In this document: piece by piece, positions 1-6,836 of the stretch | Layout: each line of letters opens with the position of its first letter | Position numbering within the stretch: position 1 is the first letter of the stretch | From: JBGRQA01 sp041725895 | GTDB lineage: Bacteria > Bacteroidota > Bacteroidia > Bacteroidales > Marinifilaceae | Direction: 5' to 3' | Length of the DNA stretch: 64,000 nucleotides | Assembly (NCBI GenBank): GCA_041725895.1 | Contig: JBGRQA010000005.1 | Span: 1-64,000, forward strand | Translations under genes and position numbers: made by a program | The notes under the pieces: generated by a model | Seen by the model: only the letters and a program-made list of their open reading frames with translations | What the model was told of the DNA's origin: nothing | Database searches by the model: none

Positions 1-62
1 CCCTCCAGTATACCTTGGATCGCTTTTTCCTTAAACGAATCATAGTTGAATTTCTTTGTCAT
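1..62 (-). CDS. IS256-family transposase, N-terminal fragment
   Basis: Only the first 20 codons and part of the next are present, from an ATG at 62-60 reading off the left edge. The visible peptide begins MTKKFNYDSFKEKAIQGIL and continues EG, a start typical of IS256-type (mutator-like) DDE transposases, where a short helical segment precedes a K-P-L-x-G-K-D-G stretch. The catalytic domain is not in the window, so whether the enzyme is intact cannot be judged. Its position directly beside a truncated gatC supports a mobile-element gene. Confidence 0.6.
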   Translation of the reverse strand, partial: MTKKFNYDSFKEKAIQGILE

Positions 63-118
63 GGTGCTAAGATATATGCTTTATCAATTCACCCTGACAC
101 AGAGTTATGAACAGTCTC
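1..118 (-). mobile_element. End of an IS256-family insertion sequence (partial)
   Basis: The window opens inside an insertion sequence whose transposase reads leftwards off the edge. Read on the minus strand, the tip would be GAGACTGTTCATAACTCTG at 118-100, ahead of the transposase start at 62; this resembles the terminal repeats of many IS256-type elements as I remember them. The inferred tip at 118 is also exactly where recognisable gatC coding sequence begins on the plus strand, so position 118/119 is a good candidate junction. The other end and the target duplication lie outside the window. IS256 elements usually duplicate 8-9 bp; the candidate here is the sequence starting at 119. The family assignment is inferred from the transposase N-terminus and the end sequence. 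Confidence 0.65.
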
Positions 119-350
119 GGGAGAGAAGAAGGAACGCATTCGAAAAGACCTGGAACAAATACTTTCCTGCATGGAAAAACTTCAGGAAGTTGATACTACG
201 GGGCTGGAACCTCTCACCCAGTTGGCCGATCAGAAGTCCCCTCTACGAAAAGATAAATCCCAACTGCTTTTAGATCGGGAACAGGCTCTTTCCAATGCGC
301 CCCATACGGATGGTGAACATTTTCTGGTGCCCAAGGTAATTCAGAAGTAA
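119..350 (+). pseudogene. gatC: gatC remnant (Asp/Glu-tRNA amidotransferase subunit C), 5' end removed by IS insertion
   Basis: From 120 the plus strand reads in frame to a TAA at 348-350, about 76 residues. It holds the central helix (KKERIRKDLEQIL), the VDTTGLEPL segment, the LRKD motif and the tail NAPHTDGEHFLVPKVIQK, all characteristic of GatC, the small subunit of the GatCAB amidotransferase that converts Glu-tRNA(Gln) or Asp-tRNA(Asn) to the amidated form. GatC is normally about 95 residues, so roughly 18-20 N-terminal residues are missing. A TGA at 108-110 closes the frame immediately upstream, and the IS end abuts the junction. No plausible start codon with a full N-terminus remains. 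The upstream half may lie beyond the element, out of view. Loss would be tolerated only if the cell has both GlnRS and AsnRS, or a second gatC. Confidence 0.82.
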
Positions 351-449
351 AGATTCCACGCAAGGGGATCCTCATTCAATGCTTCGAGTTCCTTGCTCCG
401 GAGCCAAGGCCCGGGTAATGAGTTTTAAATTCAATCCTCCCCAAAAAAA

Positions 450-890
450 TTAAATTACTTGCAGAGTCAGCCAGGCCCAAACAAGGTAGCGTAAGATTTT
501 ACCAAGCAGCATAAAAAAAGCCACCCATACAGGATGCGACCGCAACAAGCCAAGCCCCAATGGAATAACATCCCCAATAAAAGGCAACCAGGCGAAAAAG
601 GCCAATACACTCCCCTTTCGGAACAAGTATTTCCTGGTTCGCTCCACCCTCTCTTTTTTTATCCGCAGGTATTTCTCAATCCATTCCCATTTCCCCAGAT
701 ACCCCAGGTAATAGGTTGACATTCCTCCCAACCAATTGCCCAAAGAAGCAGCTCCTATTGCTACTTTAAAATCGTAATCGGAATAGAGAAACATACTCAG
801 AATTGCTTCGGAACTAAACGGAAGTAAAGTAGCCGATAAAAAGCCGGCCAGGAAAAGGCCCAGATATCCATATTCAAAAAGCTCTGTCAT
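450..890 (-). CDS. YqaA/DedA-like small membrane protein
   Basis: A 146-residue, strongly hydrophobic protein resembling the YqaA branch of the DedA/SNARE-associated (VTT) family, inner-membrane proteins implicated in lipid-carrier or membrane homeostasis. Hydrophobic segments lie near residues 8-28, 40-60 and 95-145. The family-like motif LPFSSEAIL is near the N-terminus, and an FAWLPFIGDVIPLGLGLL segment resembles the conserved re-entrant loop. I start at the ATG at 890-888 (MTELFEYGYLG); an in-frame TTG 21 nt upstream would add a leader with no family support. The gene converges on the gatC remnant and reads away from rbfA. The specific substrate is unknown. Confidence 0.75.
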   Translation of the reverse strand: MTELFEYGYLGLFLAGFLSATLLPFSSEAILSMFLYSDYDFKVAIGAASLGNWLGGMSTYYLGYLGKWEWIEKYLRIKKERVERTRKYLFRKGSVLAFFAWLPFIGDVIPLGLGLLRSHPVWVAFFMLLGKILRYLVWAWLTLQVI

Positions 891-1255
891 AAGTAGGTGC
901 AAAAATAACAATCCCTGCTAATTATTTTCCAAATCTTACAGCCCACTTCTCCTCTGCCAAAAATAAAAAACGAAAGACCGTACCATTTGTTCTTTTAGCC
1001 ATTAAAAGTAGGCTTCGAAAAAGCTTAGTTATTGTACTTCTTTTATCTTCACTGATATTCTGTTATCTTTGCATAAAATTATGCCCGCCTGACAATCAGT
1101 TGAATTGGTCTGATTTCAGGAATAAGGACATTCTTTGGGTTGCCAGGCTTACCTCCCTTGCGAATTTATCAATACATAAGATTCCTCTGCGAATGTTTCG
1201 GCAACTTTAATTAATACTTGTAATAGATTCAATTTCAAAACAACAGATATTCTTT
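891..1255. other. Intergenic region between yqaA-like gene and rbfA
   Basis: About 365 nt lie between the divergent yqaA-like gene and rbfA. I see one Bacteroidota-type promoter reading toward rbfA (annotated separately), which would give a 5' leader of about 180 nt. No open frame with recognisable protein content and no strong hairpin is seen here. Confidence 0.6.
1041..1071 (+). promoter_or_regulatory. Candidate promoter for rbfA
   Basis: TATCTTTG at 1064-1071 matches the Bacteroidota -7 consensus TAnnTTTG. TTTT at 1041-1044 stands 19 nt upstream, three of four bases of the -33 TTTG box. The predicted start would be near 1077. Confidence 0.5.
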
Positions 1256-1591
1256 ATGGAATCAACCAGACAAAGTAAGATTGCGCGATTGATACAAAAG
1301 GACATGGGAGAAATCTTTCAGATGGAATCCCGTAACCTTTTTGGTGGGAAAATGATTTCGGTAACCGTTGTGCGGGTAAGCCCCGACCTGGGACTTGCCA
1401 AAGTATATTTAAGTATTTTTCCGTCAGATAAAAGCGAAGATACTCTAGAACTAATTCGAATGAGTGCCAAAAAACTCCGTTACACCTTAGCCCAGAGAGT
1501 TAGACATCAGTTACGAGTGGTTCCCGAACTCGCCTTTTTTATCGACGATTCGCTTGACTATATCGAAAACATCGACAATCTTTTGGAATAA
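1256..1591 (+). CDS. rbfA: Ribosome-binding factor A
   Basis: A 111-residue protein, normal length for RbfA, the KH-fold factor that binds the immature 30S subunit and helps mature the 16S rRNA 5' end, especially in the cold. The N-terminal segment SKIARLIQKDMGEIF, the central ISVTVVRVSPDLGLAKVYLS strands and the ELAFFIDDSLDY motif near the C-terminus are diagnostic. The ATG at 1256 follows an A/T-rich leader. It is followed after about 100 nt by the LolC/E-like permease in the same direction; hairpins in that gap may partly separate them. Confidence 0.93.
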   Translation: MESTRQSKIARLIQKDMGEIFQMESRNLFGGKMISVTVVRVSPDLGLAKVYLSIFPSDKSEDTLELIRMSAKKLRYTLAQRVRHQLRVVPELAFFIDDSLDYIENIDNLLE

Positions 1592-1692
1592 AATTGCTCC
1601 TGAACCCACCAGTTTGTTCAGGATTTGTAAAGACCTAAGGGTGCTTCGGAAATGGAGCACCACTTTTGCCCTTCATTACAAAAAGACCTAAT

Positions 1693-2907
1693 TTGAACTT
1701 AGCTTTTCATATTGCCAAACGATATCTGCTCTCTAAAAAAAAGCAGAATGTAATCAACATTATCTCCATGATCTCGGTGATTGGAGTAGCCGTTGGAACA
1801 ATGGCCCTGGTGGTTGTTCTTTCGGTTTTCAACGGATTTGACGGTCTTCTTCGCTCCCTGTTCGGGAGTTTTGATCCCGACTTAAAAATTCTACCGGCAA
1901 AAGGGAAAACCTTTGTTCCCGATTCCACAATCTTTGGCCCAATCAAAAAGATGGACGGATTGGCCTTCTATTCGGAAGTTATTGAAGAGAATGCCCTCCT
2001 GAAATATGGCAACCGCCAACGTCCGGCCATTGTAAAAGGAGTAGATGAATCGTTTACCCTTATGACCGGCATTGATACCATGATGGTGGAAGGCAAATTC
2101 TTACTGGAAACGCCAAAACGGGATTTTGCGGTACTGGGTTTTGTGGTTGCGCAAAACCTTGGGGTAGGCCTTACTTTTGTAGATCCCATTAAATTTTACG
2201 TTCCCAAACGAAATGCCAGTATCAGCACCAACCCATTAAATGCATTCAACACCAAACATCTGTATCCATCGGGCTATTTCATCATTCAAAACGATTTTGA
2301 TTCTCAGTATGTTTTAGTGCCTCTGCATTTTGCCCGGGATCTTTTCAACTATCCCGAAGAAGTAAGTGCTATTGAACTAAAGCTAAAGGATCCGGATCAA
2401 ATGGATGCCGTCCAAAGCCAGATCCAGGAAATACTGGGGGACAATTACCTTGTAAAAAACCGTTTCCAGCTGCATGATCTTCTCTTCAAGATGATGCAAA
2501 GTGAGAAAACCTACATCTATCTCATCCTTACCTTTATCCTGATCATTGCCTCATTCAATGTAATTGGATCGCTAACGATGCTGATCATCGACAAAAAGAA
2601 CGATATTGCCACTCTTACCAGCATGGGAGCCAATCAGAAAACTATCCAAAACATCTTTCTCTTGGAGGGTTGGCTAATCTCCTTTTCAGGAGCTGTAATT
2701 GGAATCGTATTGGGAGTTATTCTGGCTTTACTTCAGGATCATTTCGGATTTATCAAATTGCAGGGAGATTTCATTTTTAACTCCTATCCCGTTCAGGTAC
2801 GAGCACTGGATATCTTTATTATCTTTATCACTGTATTGCTCATCGGATATCTAGCGTCCCGCTTTCCGGTAAGATACATCACCAAACGATTCTTAAAATT
2901 TAATTGA
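1693..2907 (+). CDS. LolC/LolE-type ABC transporter permease
   Basis: A 404-residue inner-membrane permease of the FtsX/MacB superfamily, resembling the lipoprotein-releasing LolC/E subunits that extract lipoproteins for delivery to the outer membrane. One N-terminal membrane helix (residues about 18-45, NIISMISVIGVAVGTMALVV) is followed by a periplasmic domain of about 220 residues and three C-terminal helices. I prefer the TTG at 1693, giving MNLAFHIAKRYLL, the usual family start; an in-frame TTG at 1666 adds nine residues but would sit just after a hairpin (GTGCT/AGCAC, 1641-1660). No ATPase partner is adjacent; LolD is often encoded elsewhere in Bacteroidota. The next gene starts 1 nt after the stop. 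Confidence 0.85.
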   Translation: MNLAFHIAKRYLLSKKKQNVINIISMISVIGVAVGTMALVVVLSVFNGFDGLLRSLFGSFDPDLKILPAKGKTFVPDSTIFGPIKKMDGLAFYSEVIEENALLKYGNRQRPAIVKGVDESFTLMTGIDTMMVEGKFLLETPKRDFAVLGFVVAQNLGVGLTFVDPIKFYVPKRNASISTNPLNAFNTKHLYPSGYFIIQNDFDSQYVLVPLHFARDLFNYPEEVSAIELKLKDPDQMDAVQSQIQEILGDNYLVKNRFQLHDLLFKMMQSEKTYIYLILTFILIIASFNVIGSLTMLIIDKKNDIATLTSMGANQKTIQNIFLLEGWLISFSGAVIGIVLGVILALLQDHFGFIKLQGDFIFNSYPVQVRALDIFIIFITVLLIGYLASRFPVRYITKRFLKFN

Positions 2908-2908
2908 T

Positions 2909-3559
2909 ATGCATAAATTCACTCTATTTCTTCTGCTCGCCATGGGATTTGCTTTCACCAGTCAGGCCCAACAGGAAGCAGTTACAAAGGATGGGAAGGT
3001 AGTCCTCCTGTTCGATAATGGAACCTGGAAATACGCAGAAAGCAGTATCCCGAATGCGAAAGATGTTACTCCATCTGTTAAGGAAATTGCTCCTGATACA
3101 CCGGTAGATATTAAGGACATCCAACTGGAGAAATCAACTGTTATTGAAGGTCCCAGTGCCAAACTAAAAAAGTATTTTAAGAGCAAAAACATCGTACGGG
3201 CTGATTTTACCCTTTCAGGGAAAGAAGGGAAAGCCTACCTGAAGATGAATTGGAAGGTGCAAACACCTGAAGCCTTCTCCTACTTTGGATTCATAAAGAA
3301 AGGCGAAAATCTAACGCTGGAATTGTTGGGTGGAAAAACCATAGAGCTTGTTTTTACAAAAGAGGCAGAACCAACAGAATACGCAAAATATGGGTTTTCA
3401 ACCTACCAGGTAGAAGTACCCCTAAACCCCGAACAAATCAATTTATTGCAAACCGGAATAGTGCAAAAAGCAATTATGAACTGGGGCCGACGAAGCGAGG
3501 AATACCTTGTAAAGAATCCCACCTATTTCGTTAATCAATTACCTAAGATCTTAAAATAA
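2909..3559 (+). CDS. Exported hypothetical protein, possibly DUF3157-like
   Basis: A 216-residue protein with a clear signal peptide (residues 1-20, MHKFTLFLLLAMGFAFTSQA, then QQ). After it comes a short segment reading DGKVVLLFDNGTWKY, a pattern of unknown-function exported proteins in which a gene-product strand ends in D-x-G-T-W-x-Y; this recalls DUF3157 but I am not certain. The C-terminal two thirds are beta-rich and soluble (FTLSGKEGKAYLKMNWK onward). The ATG at 2909 is 1 nt past the permease stop, so the two genes are very likely co-transcribed, suggesting an envelope role. The transcript ends at the hairpin at 3575-3609. Confidence 0.6.
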   Translation: MHKFTLFLLLAMGFAFTSQAQQEAVTKDGKVVLLFDNGTWKYAESSIPNAKDVTPSVKEIAPDTPVDIKDIQLEKSTVIEGPSAKLKKYFKSKNIVRADFTLSGKEGKAYLKMNWKVQTPEAFSYFGFIKKGENLTLELLGGKTIELVFTKEAEPTEYAKYGFSTYQVEVPLNPEQINLLQTGIVQKAIMNWGRRSEEYLVKNPTYFVNQLPKILK

Positions 3560-3574
3560 GCACAATAGCATACT

Positions 3575-3609
3575 AAAAAAGGCCATTCTTTCACAGGAAT
3601 GGCCTTTTT
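3575..3609. terminator. Bidirectional intrinsic terminator
   Basis: AAAAAAGGCCATTC and GAATGGCCTTTTT form a near-perfect stem with an 8-nt loop, A-run on the left and T-run on the right. It serves the convergent genes ending at 3559 (plus) and 3628 (minus). Confidence 0.85.
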
Positions 3610-3627
3610 CGTTCAATTGTATTTTGA

Positions 3628-4620
3628 TTACTCTTCAATCAGATGCTCACCATATTCCATGGCAACACTGTTTAGAATCTCCATCAAATCATCGTAATAA
3701 TCAGCTCGCAGCATGCTGATTCGGGTCTGTTTAAAATTGGGAAGCCCCTTAAACATTCCTGCCATGTGACGACGCATGTGAAGAATCCCTCGGCGCTCAT
3801 CAATCCAGTCAATAGCCGCATCAATCTGCTCCTTAAGCATCTCAACCTGCTGGGCTACGGTAGCCGGAGGCAACAACTCTCCTGTTTGCAAGTAATGTTT
3901 CACATCACGGAAAATCCACGGCTTGCCAACGGCAGCACGTCCAATCATCACTGCATCCACACCGTACTTGTCAAAAGCCTCCTTCGCTCCTTGGGGGGTA
4001 GTAATATCACCATTCCCAATGATAGGAATATGCATTCGCGGGTTGTTCTTCACCTCTCCAATCAGACTCCAGTCCGCATCTCCCTTGTACATCTGGCAGC
4101 GGGTGCGACCATGAATGGTCAAAGCCTGAATCCCCGTATCCTGCAACTGTTCAGCCAACTCTACAATAATTTTGGAATCGGCATCCCACCCCAGACGGGT
4201 TTTTACGGTTACCGGTACATTTACAGCTTTTACAACGGCTTCGGTAATCTTCAGCATCTGGGGAATATTCCTGAGCATACCGGCACCTGCTCCCTTGGTA
4301 GCGACTTTTCGTACCGGACAACCAAAGTTGATATCAATCAGTTCCGGACCAGCTTGTTCCGAGATTTTGGCAGCTCCTACCATTGCCTCCACTTCCTTCC
4401 CGTAGATTTGAATGGCAACAGGGCGCTCTTCCTCCAGTATGGTTAATTTTTTCATGGTACGGTTCACCGATCGAATCAATGCATCCGAAGAAACAAATTC
4501 TGTATACATTAAATCGGCACCATATTTTTTACACAATACCCTAAAAGGCGGGTTGGTAACATCCTCCATTGGAGCCAGAAGAACCGGCCGTTCCCCCAAA
4601 TCTAAATTTCCTATCTTCAC
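3628..4620 (-). CDS. dusB: tRNA-dihydrouridine synthase DusB
   Basis: A 330-residue FMN-dependent TIM-barrel enzyme that reduces uridine to dihydrouridine in tRNA D-loops, using NADPH. Visible motifs: LLAPMEDVTNPPFR at residues 14-27, the catalytic cysteine in NFGCPVRKV (Cys101), the FMN-phosphate loop IGNGDITTPQGA and MIGRAAVGKPWIF. Length and motifs fit the DusB branch. The start is GTG at 4620-4618 (MKIGNLDLGERPV); no in-frame ATG upstream gives a sensible N-terminus. It is a single-gene unit with a possible -7 box about 135 nt upstream at 4754-4761. Confidence 0.92.
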   Translation of the reverse strand: MKIGNLDLGERPVLLAPMEDVTNPPFRVLCKKYGADLMYTEFVSSDALIRSVNRTMKKLTILEEERPVAIQIYGKEVEAMVGAAKISEQAGPELIDINFGCPVRKVATKGAGAGMLRNIPQMLKITEAVVKAVNVPVTVKTRLGWDADSKIIVELAEQLQDTGIQALTIHGRTRCQMYKGDADWSLIGEVKNNPRMHIPIIGNGDITTPQGAKEAFDKYGVDAVMIGRAAVGKPWIFRDVKHYLQTGELLPPATVAQQVEMLKEQIDAAIDWIDERRGILHMRRHMAGMFKGLPNFKQTRISMLRADYYDDLMEILNSVAMEYGEHLIEE

Positions 4621-4753
4621 GCAATTATACTTTTCAAACGTAAATTAATAATTCCTTCCAACCGAAAAGAAACATCCGGAAAAGGAATGAAATCCTACCA
4701 TGCTTTTCCTCTTGCAAAAAGTCAGGTCCTCTTCCTAAATGTATTAACGGCCA

Positions 4754-4761
4754 CAAATATA
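4754..4761 (-). promoter_or_regulatory. Candidate -7 element upstream of dusB
   Basis: Minus-strand TATATTTG matches TAnnTTTG, about 135 nt from the dusB GTG. No convincing -33 TTTG is seen at 19-23 nt. Confidence 0.35.
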
Positions 4762-4903
4762 AAAGATTATCCTCAAATTCTTTCCGTTACCTTTGGTGAT
4801 AATGGTAGATTTTTGAATTTAAAACATTTAATGAATGTCCACTTATCTTTAGAAATGGCAAGGAAAGTTGTAAGTCTCAAGGACAAAAGCTTGAAAAAAC
4901 TAC

Positions 4904-4911
4904 TATTTTTG
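4904..4911 (+). promoter_or_regulatory. Candidate -7 element of the CPBP protease gene
   Basis: TATTTTTG fits TAnnTTTG exactly and lies 21 nt before the ATG at 4933, implying a leader of about 15 nt. The -33 region is weak. Confidence 0.4.
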
Positions 4912-4932
4912 TGTTAGAAAAAACACACTATC

Positions 4933-5847
4933 ATGTTAAAAGCTTCGTTCAAAGACAGTTCTCCTGCAAACCAAATGTTACTTTCCGGATGTACTATGGT
5001 TCTTAGTTTTCTGGTAATGCTTTTTATTACAAGCATTGGAGCCTACCTATTTTTTGGCGTAAACATTTTTACCCAGCCCGAAGCTTTAAATACCATGAAC
5101 AAGGATGTAAATCTCCCCTTGTTAAAATACTACCAGGTAATGTATTCACTGGGACTGTTTGTGATCCCACCTTTTCTGCTGGCCTACCTTTTTCACCATA
5201 GAATCTCCGAATACCTCTGCCTGAATGTATCCGCTAAAAGAACTAAATATGTTTTAGCTGCTTTACTAACGATTTTGGCACTCCCTCTGATCAACCTTAT
5301 GGCGGAGTTCAATTCCCATCTTTCCTTGCCGGATTTCTTATCGGGAGTGGAAGAATGGATGAGAAATTCAGAGGAGAATGTAAAAGTTATTACAGAAAAG
5401 TTTTTAGAGATGAAAACCACTGGAGACCTGATGATCAATCTGTTTATGATTGCTTTGATTCCGGCTTTGGGAGAAGAATTGCTTTTCAGGGGAATATTTC
5501 AAAAACTGATCACCAAATGGACCAATAACAAACACGCGGGAATTATTCTGGCCGCCATGGCATTTTCGGCACTTCACCTTCAATTCTTTGGTTTTTTGCC
5601 TCGCATGATGATGGGCATCCTGTTTGGTTACCTCCTGATCTGGACCGGAAGTCTGTGGATTCCGATTGTTGCGCACTTCATTAACAACAGTATGGCTGTT
5701 ATCTTCTACTTTCTGGTTGCCCGGGGGTATTTTCCGGAGGAAGTCAACAATATTGGATCAACCGATAATGGTTGGGCTGCCAGTATCATTTCGTTGGCTT
5801 TAACGGGTTACCTGGTTTTCTTCTTCTACCGCACTCGCAAAAGGTAA
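4933..5847 (+). CDS. CPBP-family intramembrane metalloprotease
   Basis: A 304-residue polytopic membrane protein of the CAAX-protease/bacteriocin-processing (CPBP, Abi) family. The three catalytic motifs are intact: EE at residues 181-182 with Arg186 (GEELLFRG), His215 in FSALHLQ and HxxxN at 248-252 (HFINN). Hydrophobic helices surround them (about 22-45, 68-88, 105-122, 165-180, 203-222, 228-262, 280-298). Natural substrates of stand-alone Bacteroidota members are unknown; immunity, prenyl-type processing and envelope maintenance have been proposed for the family. Its last 48 nt overlap, on the opposite strand, the end of the gene at 5800-6579. Confidence 0.9.
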   Translation: MLKASFKDSSPANQMLLSGCTMVLSFLVMLFITSIGAYLFFGVNIFTQPEALNTMNKDVNLPLLKYYQVMYSLGLFVIPPFLLAYLFHHRISEYLCLNVSAKRTKYVLAALLTILALPLINLMAEFNSHLSLPDFLSGVEEWMRNSEENVKVITEKFLEMKTTGDLMINLFMIALIPALGEELLFRGIFQKLITKWTNNKHAGIILAAMAFSALHLQFFGFLPRMMMGILFGYLLIWTGSLWIPIVAHFINNSMAVIFYFLVARGYFPEEVNNIGSTDNGWAASIISLALTGYLVFFFYRTRKR

Positions 5848-6579
5848 TTTCATGGTGTCTTTTTCGGCCTCTTTCTTCTTTTGAAGACGCTCTCGTTCCC
5901 CTTTCCGGTAAACATAGACCAATCCGTACTCCTGGCATCGTTCGCGTCTTAAATCGTCGGAATAGCCACTAAAGCTCTCTTCCACCTCGTTCCAAATGTG
6001 GAGGATAATTTTATCGGCCTCTTTCCGAAGTTGTGCCACACTTTCAGAGAAACGATGGGTGTTATTCTGAAGCGTTTTCTGGAAATTACTTGCCTGCTTA
6101 AAATTTTCATAATTAACCCGAACCAAGGCTATGGACGGACTGTAAATAGGATTTCCCCCTCGCATGGTTCGCTCCTGTTCTCCTTTTATCACCTGTTCAC
6201 CCCACTTAAGAACATCAGAATCATTTATCAGCGAGGGCACAGCCTTATCCTTGATATCAATTCCATAAAACTCCCTGACTTCGGGCTTCAGTTCCCCTCG
6301 AATAATCGAAAAATTCAATACTTGAATAAAATGGGATATGTAAAGCCGGGCTTTTCGGCCTAACTCCGTGAACTTCTTATTTTTTGCAGCCTGACTGGCA
6401 AGGGCTTTCCGTTGGTTAGAGATAGCCATCTCAAAGCGAGGGAGGAAAAATTCCAACTTCTGAAGGGTTACCATTGAAAAAGCCAGAGAGCGGCGATCTA
6501 ATTTTTTACACATGGCAAGAGCGGATTTCATGGCACGTACTCTTGCAGAATCGGTATTGGGCAACCTTCTGTATGGCAT
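5800..6579 (-). CDS. Hypothetical protein, helical
   Basis: I do not recognise a characterised family. The 259-residue product has no signal peptide or membrane helix, is rich in Lys, Arg, Glu and Gln and looks mostly alpha-helical, with a charged C-terminal segment (RKGERERLQKKKEAEKD). A central section, PVREFYG-like and WGEQVIKGEQERTMRGGNP, is the best-ordered part. The ATG at 6579 has no better alternative. The 3' end overlaps the CPBP gene tail-to-tail by 48 nt, so the last 15 or so residues share DNA with that reading frame. The long open frame and ordinary composition support a real gene. Confidence 0.65.
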   Translation of the reverse strand: MPYRRLPNTDSARVRAMKSALAMCKKLDRRSLAFSMVTLQKLEFFLPRFEMAISNQRKALASQAAKNKKFTELGRKARLYISHFIQVLNFSIIRGELKPEVREFYGIDIKDKAVPSLINDSDVLKWGEQVIKGEQERTMRGGNPIYSPSIALVRVNYENFKQASNFQKTLQNNTHRFSESVAQLRKEADKIILHIWNEVEESFSGYSDDLRRERCQEYGLVYVYRKGERERLQKKKEAEKDTMKLPFASAVEEENQVTR

Positions 6580-6783
6580 GAACTCGGAATTTTAGATTAG
6601 TAATTGATTGGCCTGTAAGGGTCTTTTGCGAATATACAAAAATCCTCTCCAATAGTAAACAATATTTTTCGGGTTCATTAAAAAATAATGAGTCGAGGGA
6701 AAAAATTTTGTAAAATCAGGTATCAAAAACCAACCCAAATCAGTAGTGAAGCCTCATTTATCAAATGATATTTTATCAACCAA

Positions 6784-6812
6784 TAAAAAAGGGCAACCTT
6801 ACGATTGCCCTT
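6784..6812 (-). terminator. Intrinsic terminator after the lipoprotein gene
   Basis: AAGGGCAA at 6789-6796 pairs with TTGCCCTT at 6805-6812. On the minus strand the stem is followed by a run of T (the A-run at 6784-6790). Confidence 0.8.
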
Positions 6813-6836
6813 ACATTACTACTCTTTAACAATTTA

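Larger units (their letters stand above)
4621..4932. other. Divergent intergenic region dusB / CPBP protease
   Basis: About 310 nt separating divergent genes. It holds a -7-like box for each direction (4754-4761 minus, 4904-4911 plus). A plus-strand frame of 76 codons here (4687-4917) has no family features and I do not call it. Confidence 0.55.

Noticed and set aside
46..273. Plus-strand ORF of 75 codons at the left edge
   Set aside because: It straddles the IS junction in the wrong frame for gatC; the gatC frame explains the sequence better.
4687..4917. 76-codon ORF upstream of the CPBP gene
   Set aside because: No signal, domain or ribosome site; it contains the candidate promoters and looks like chance.
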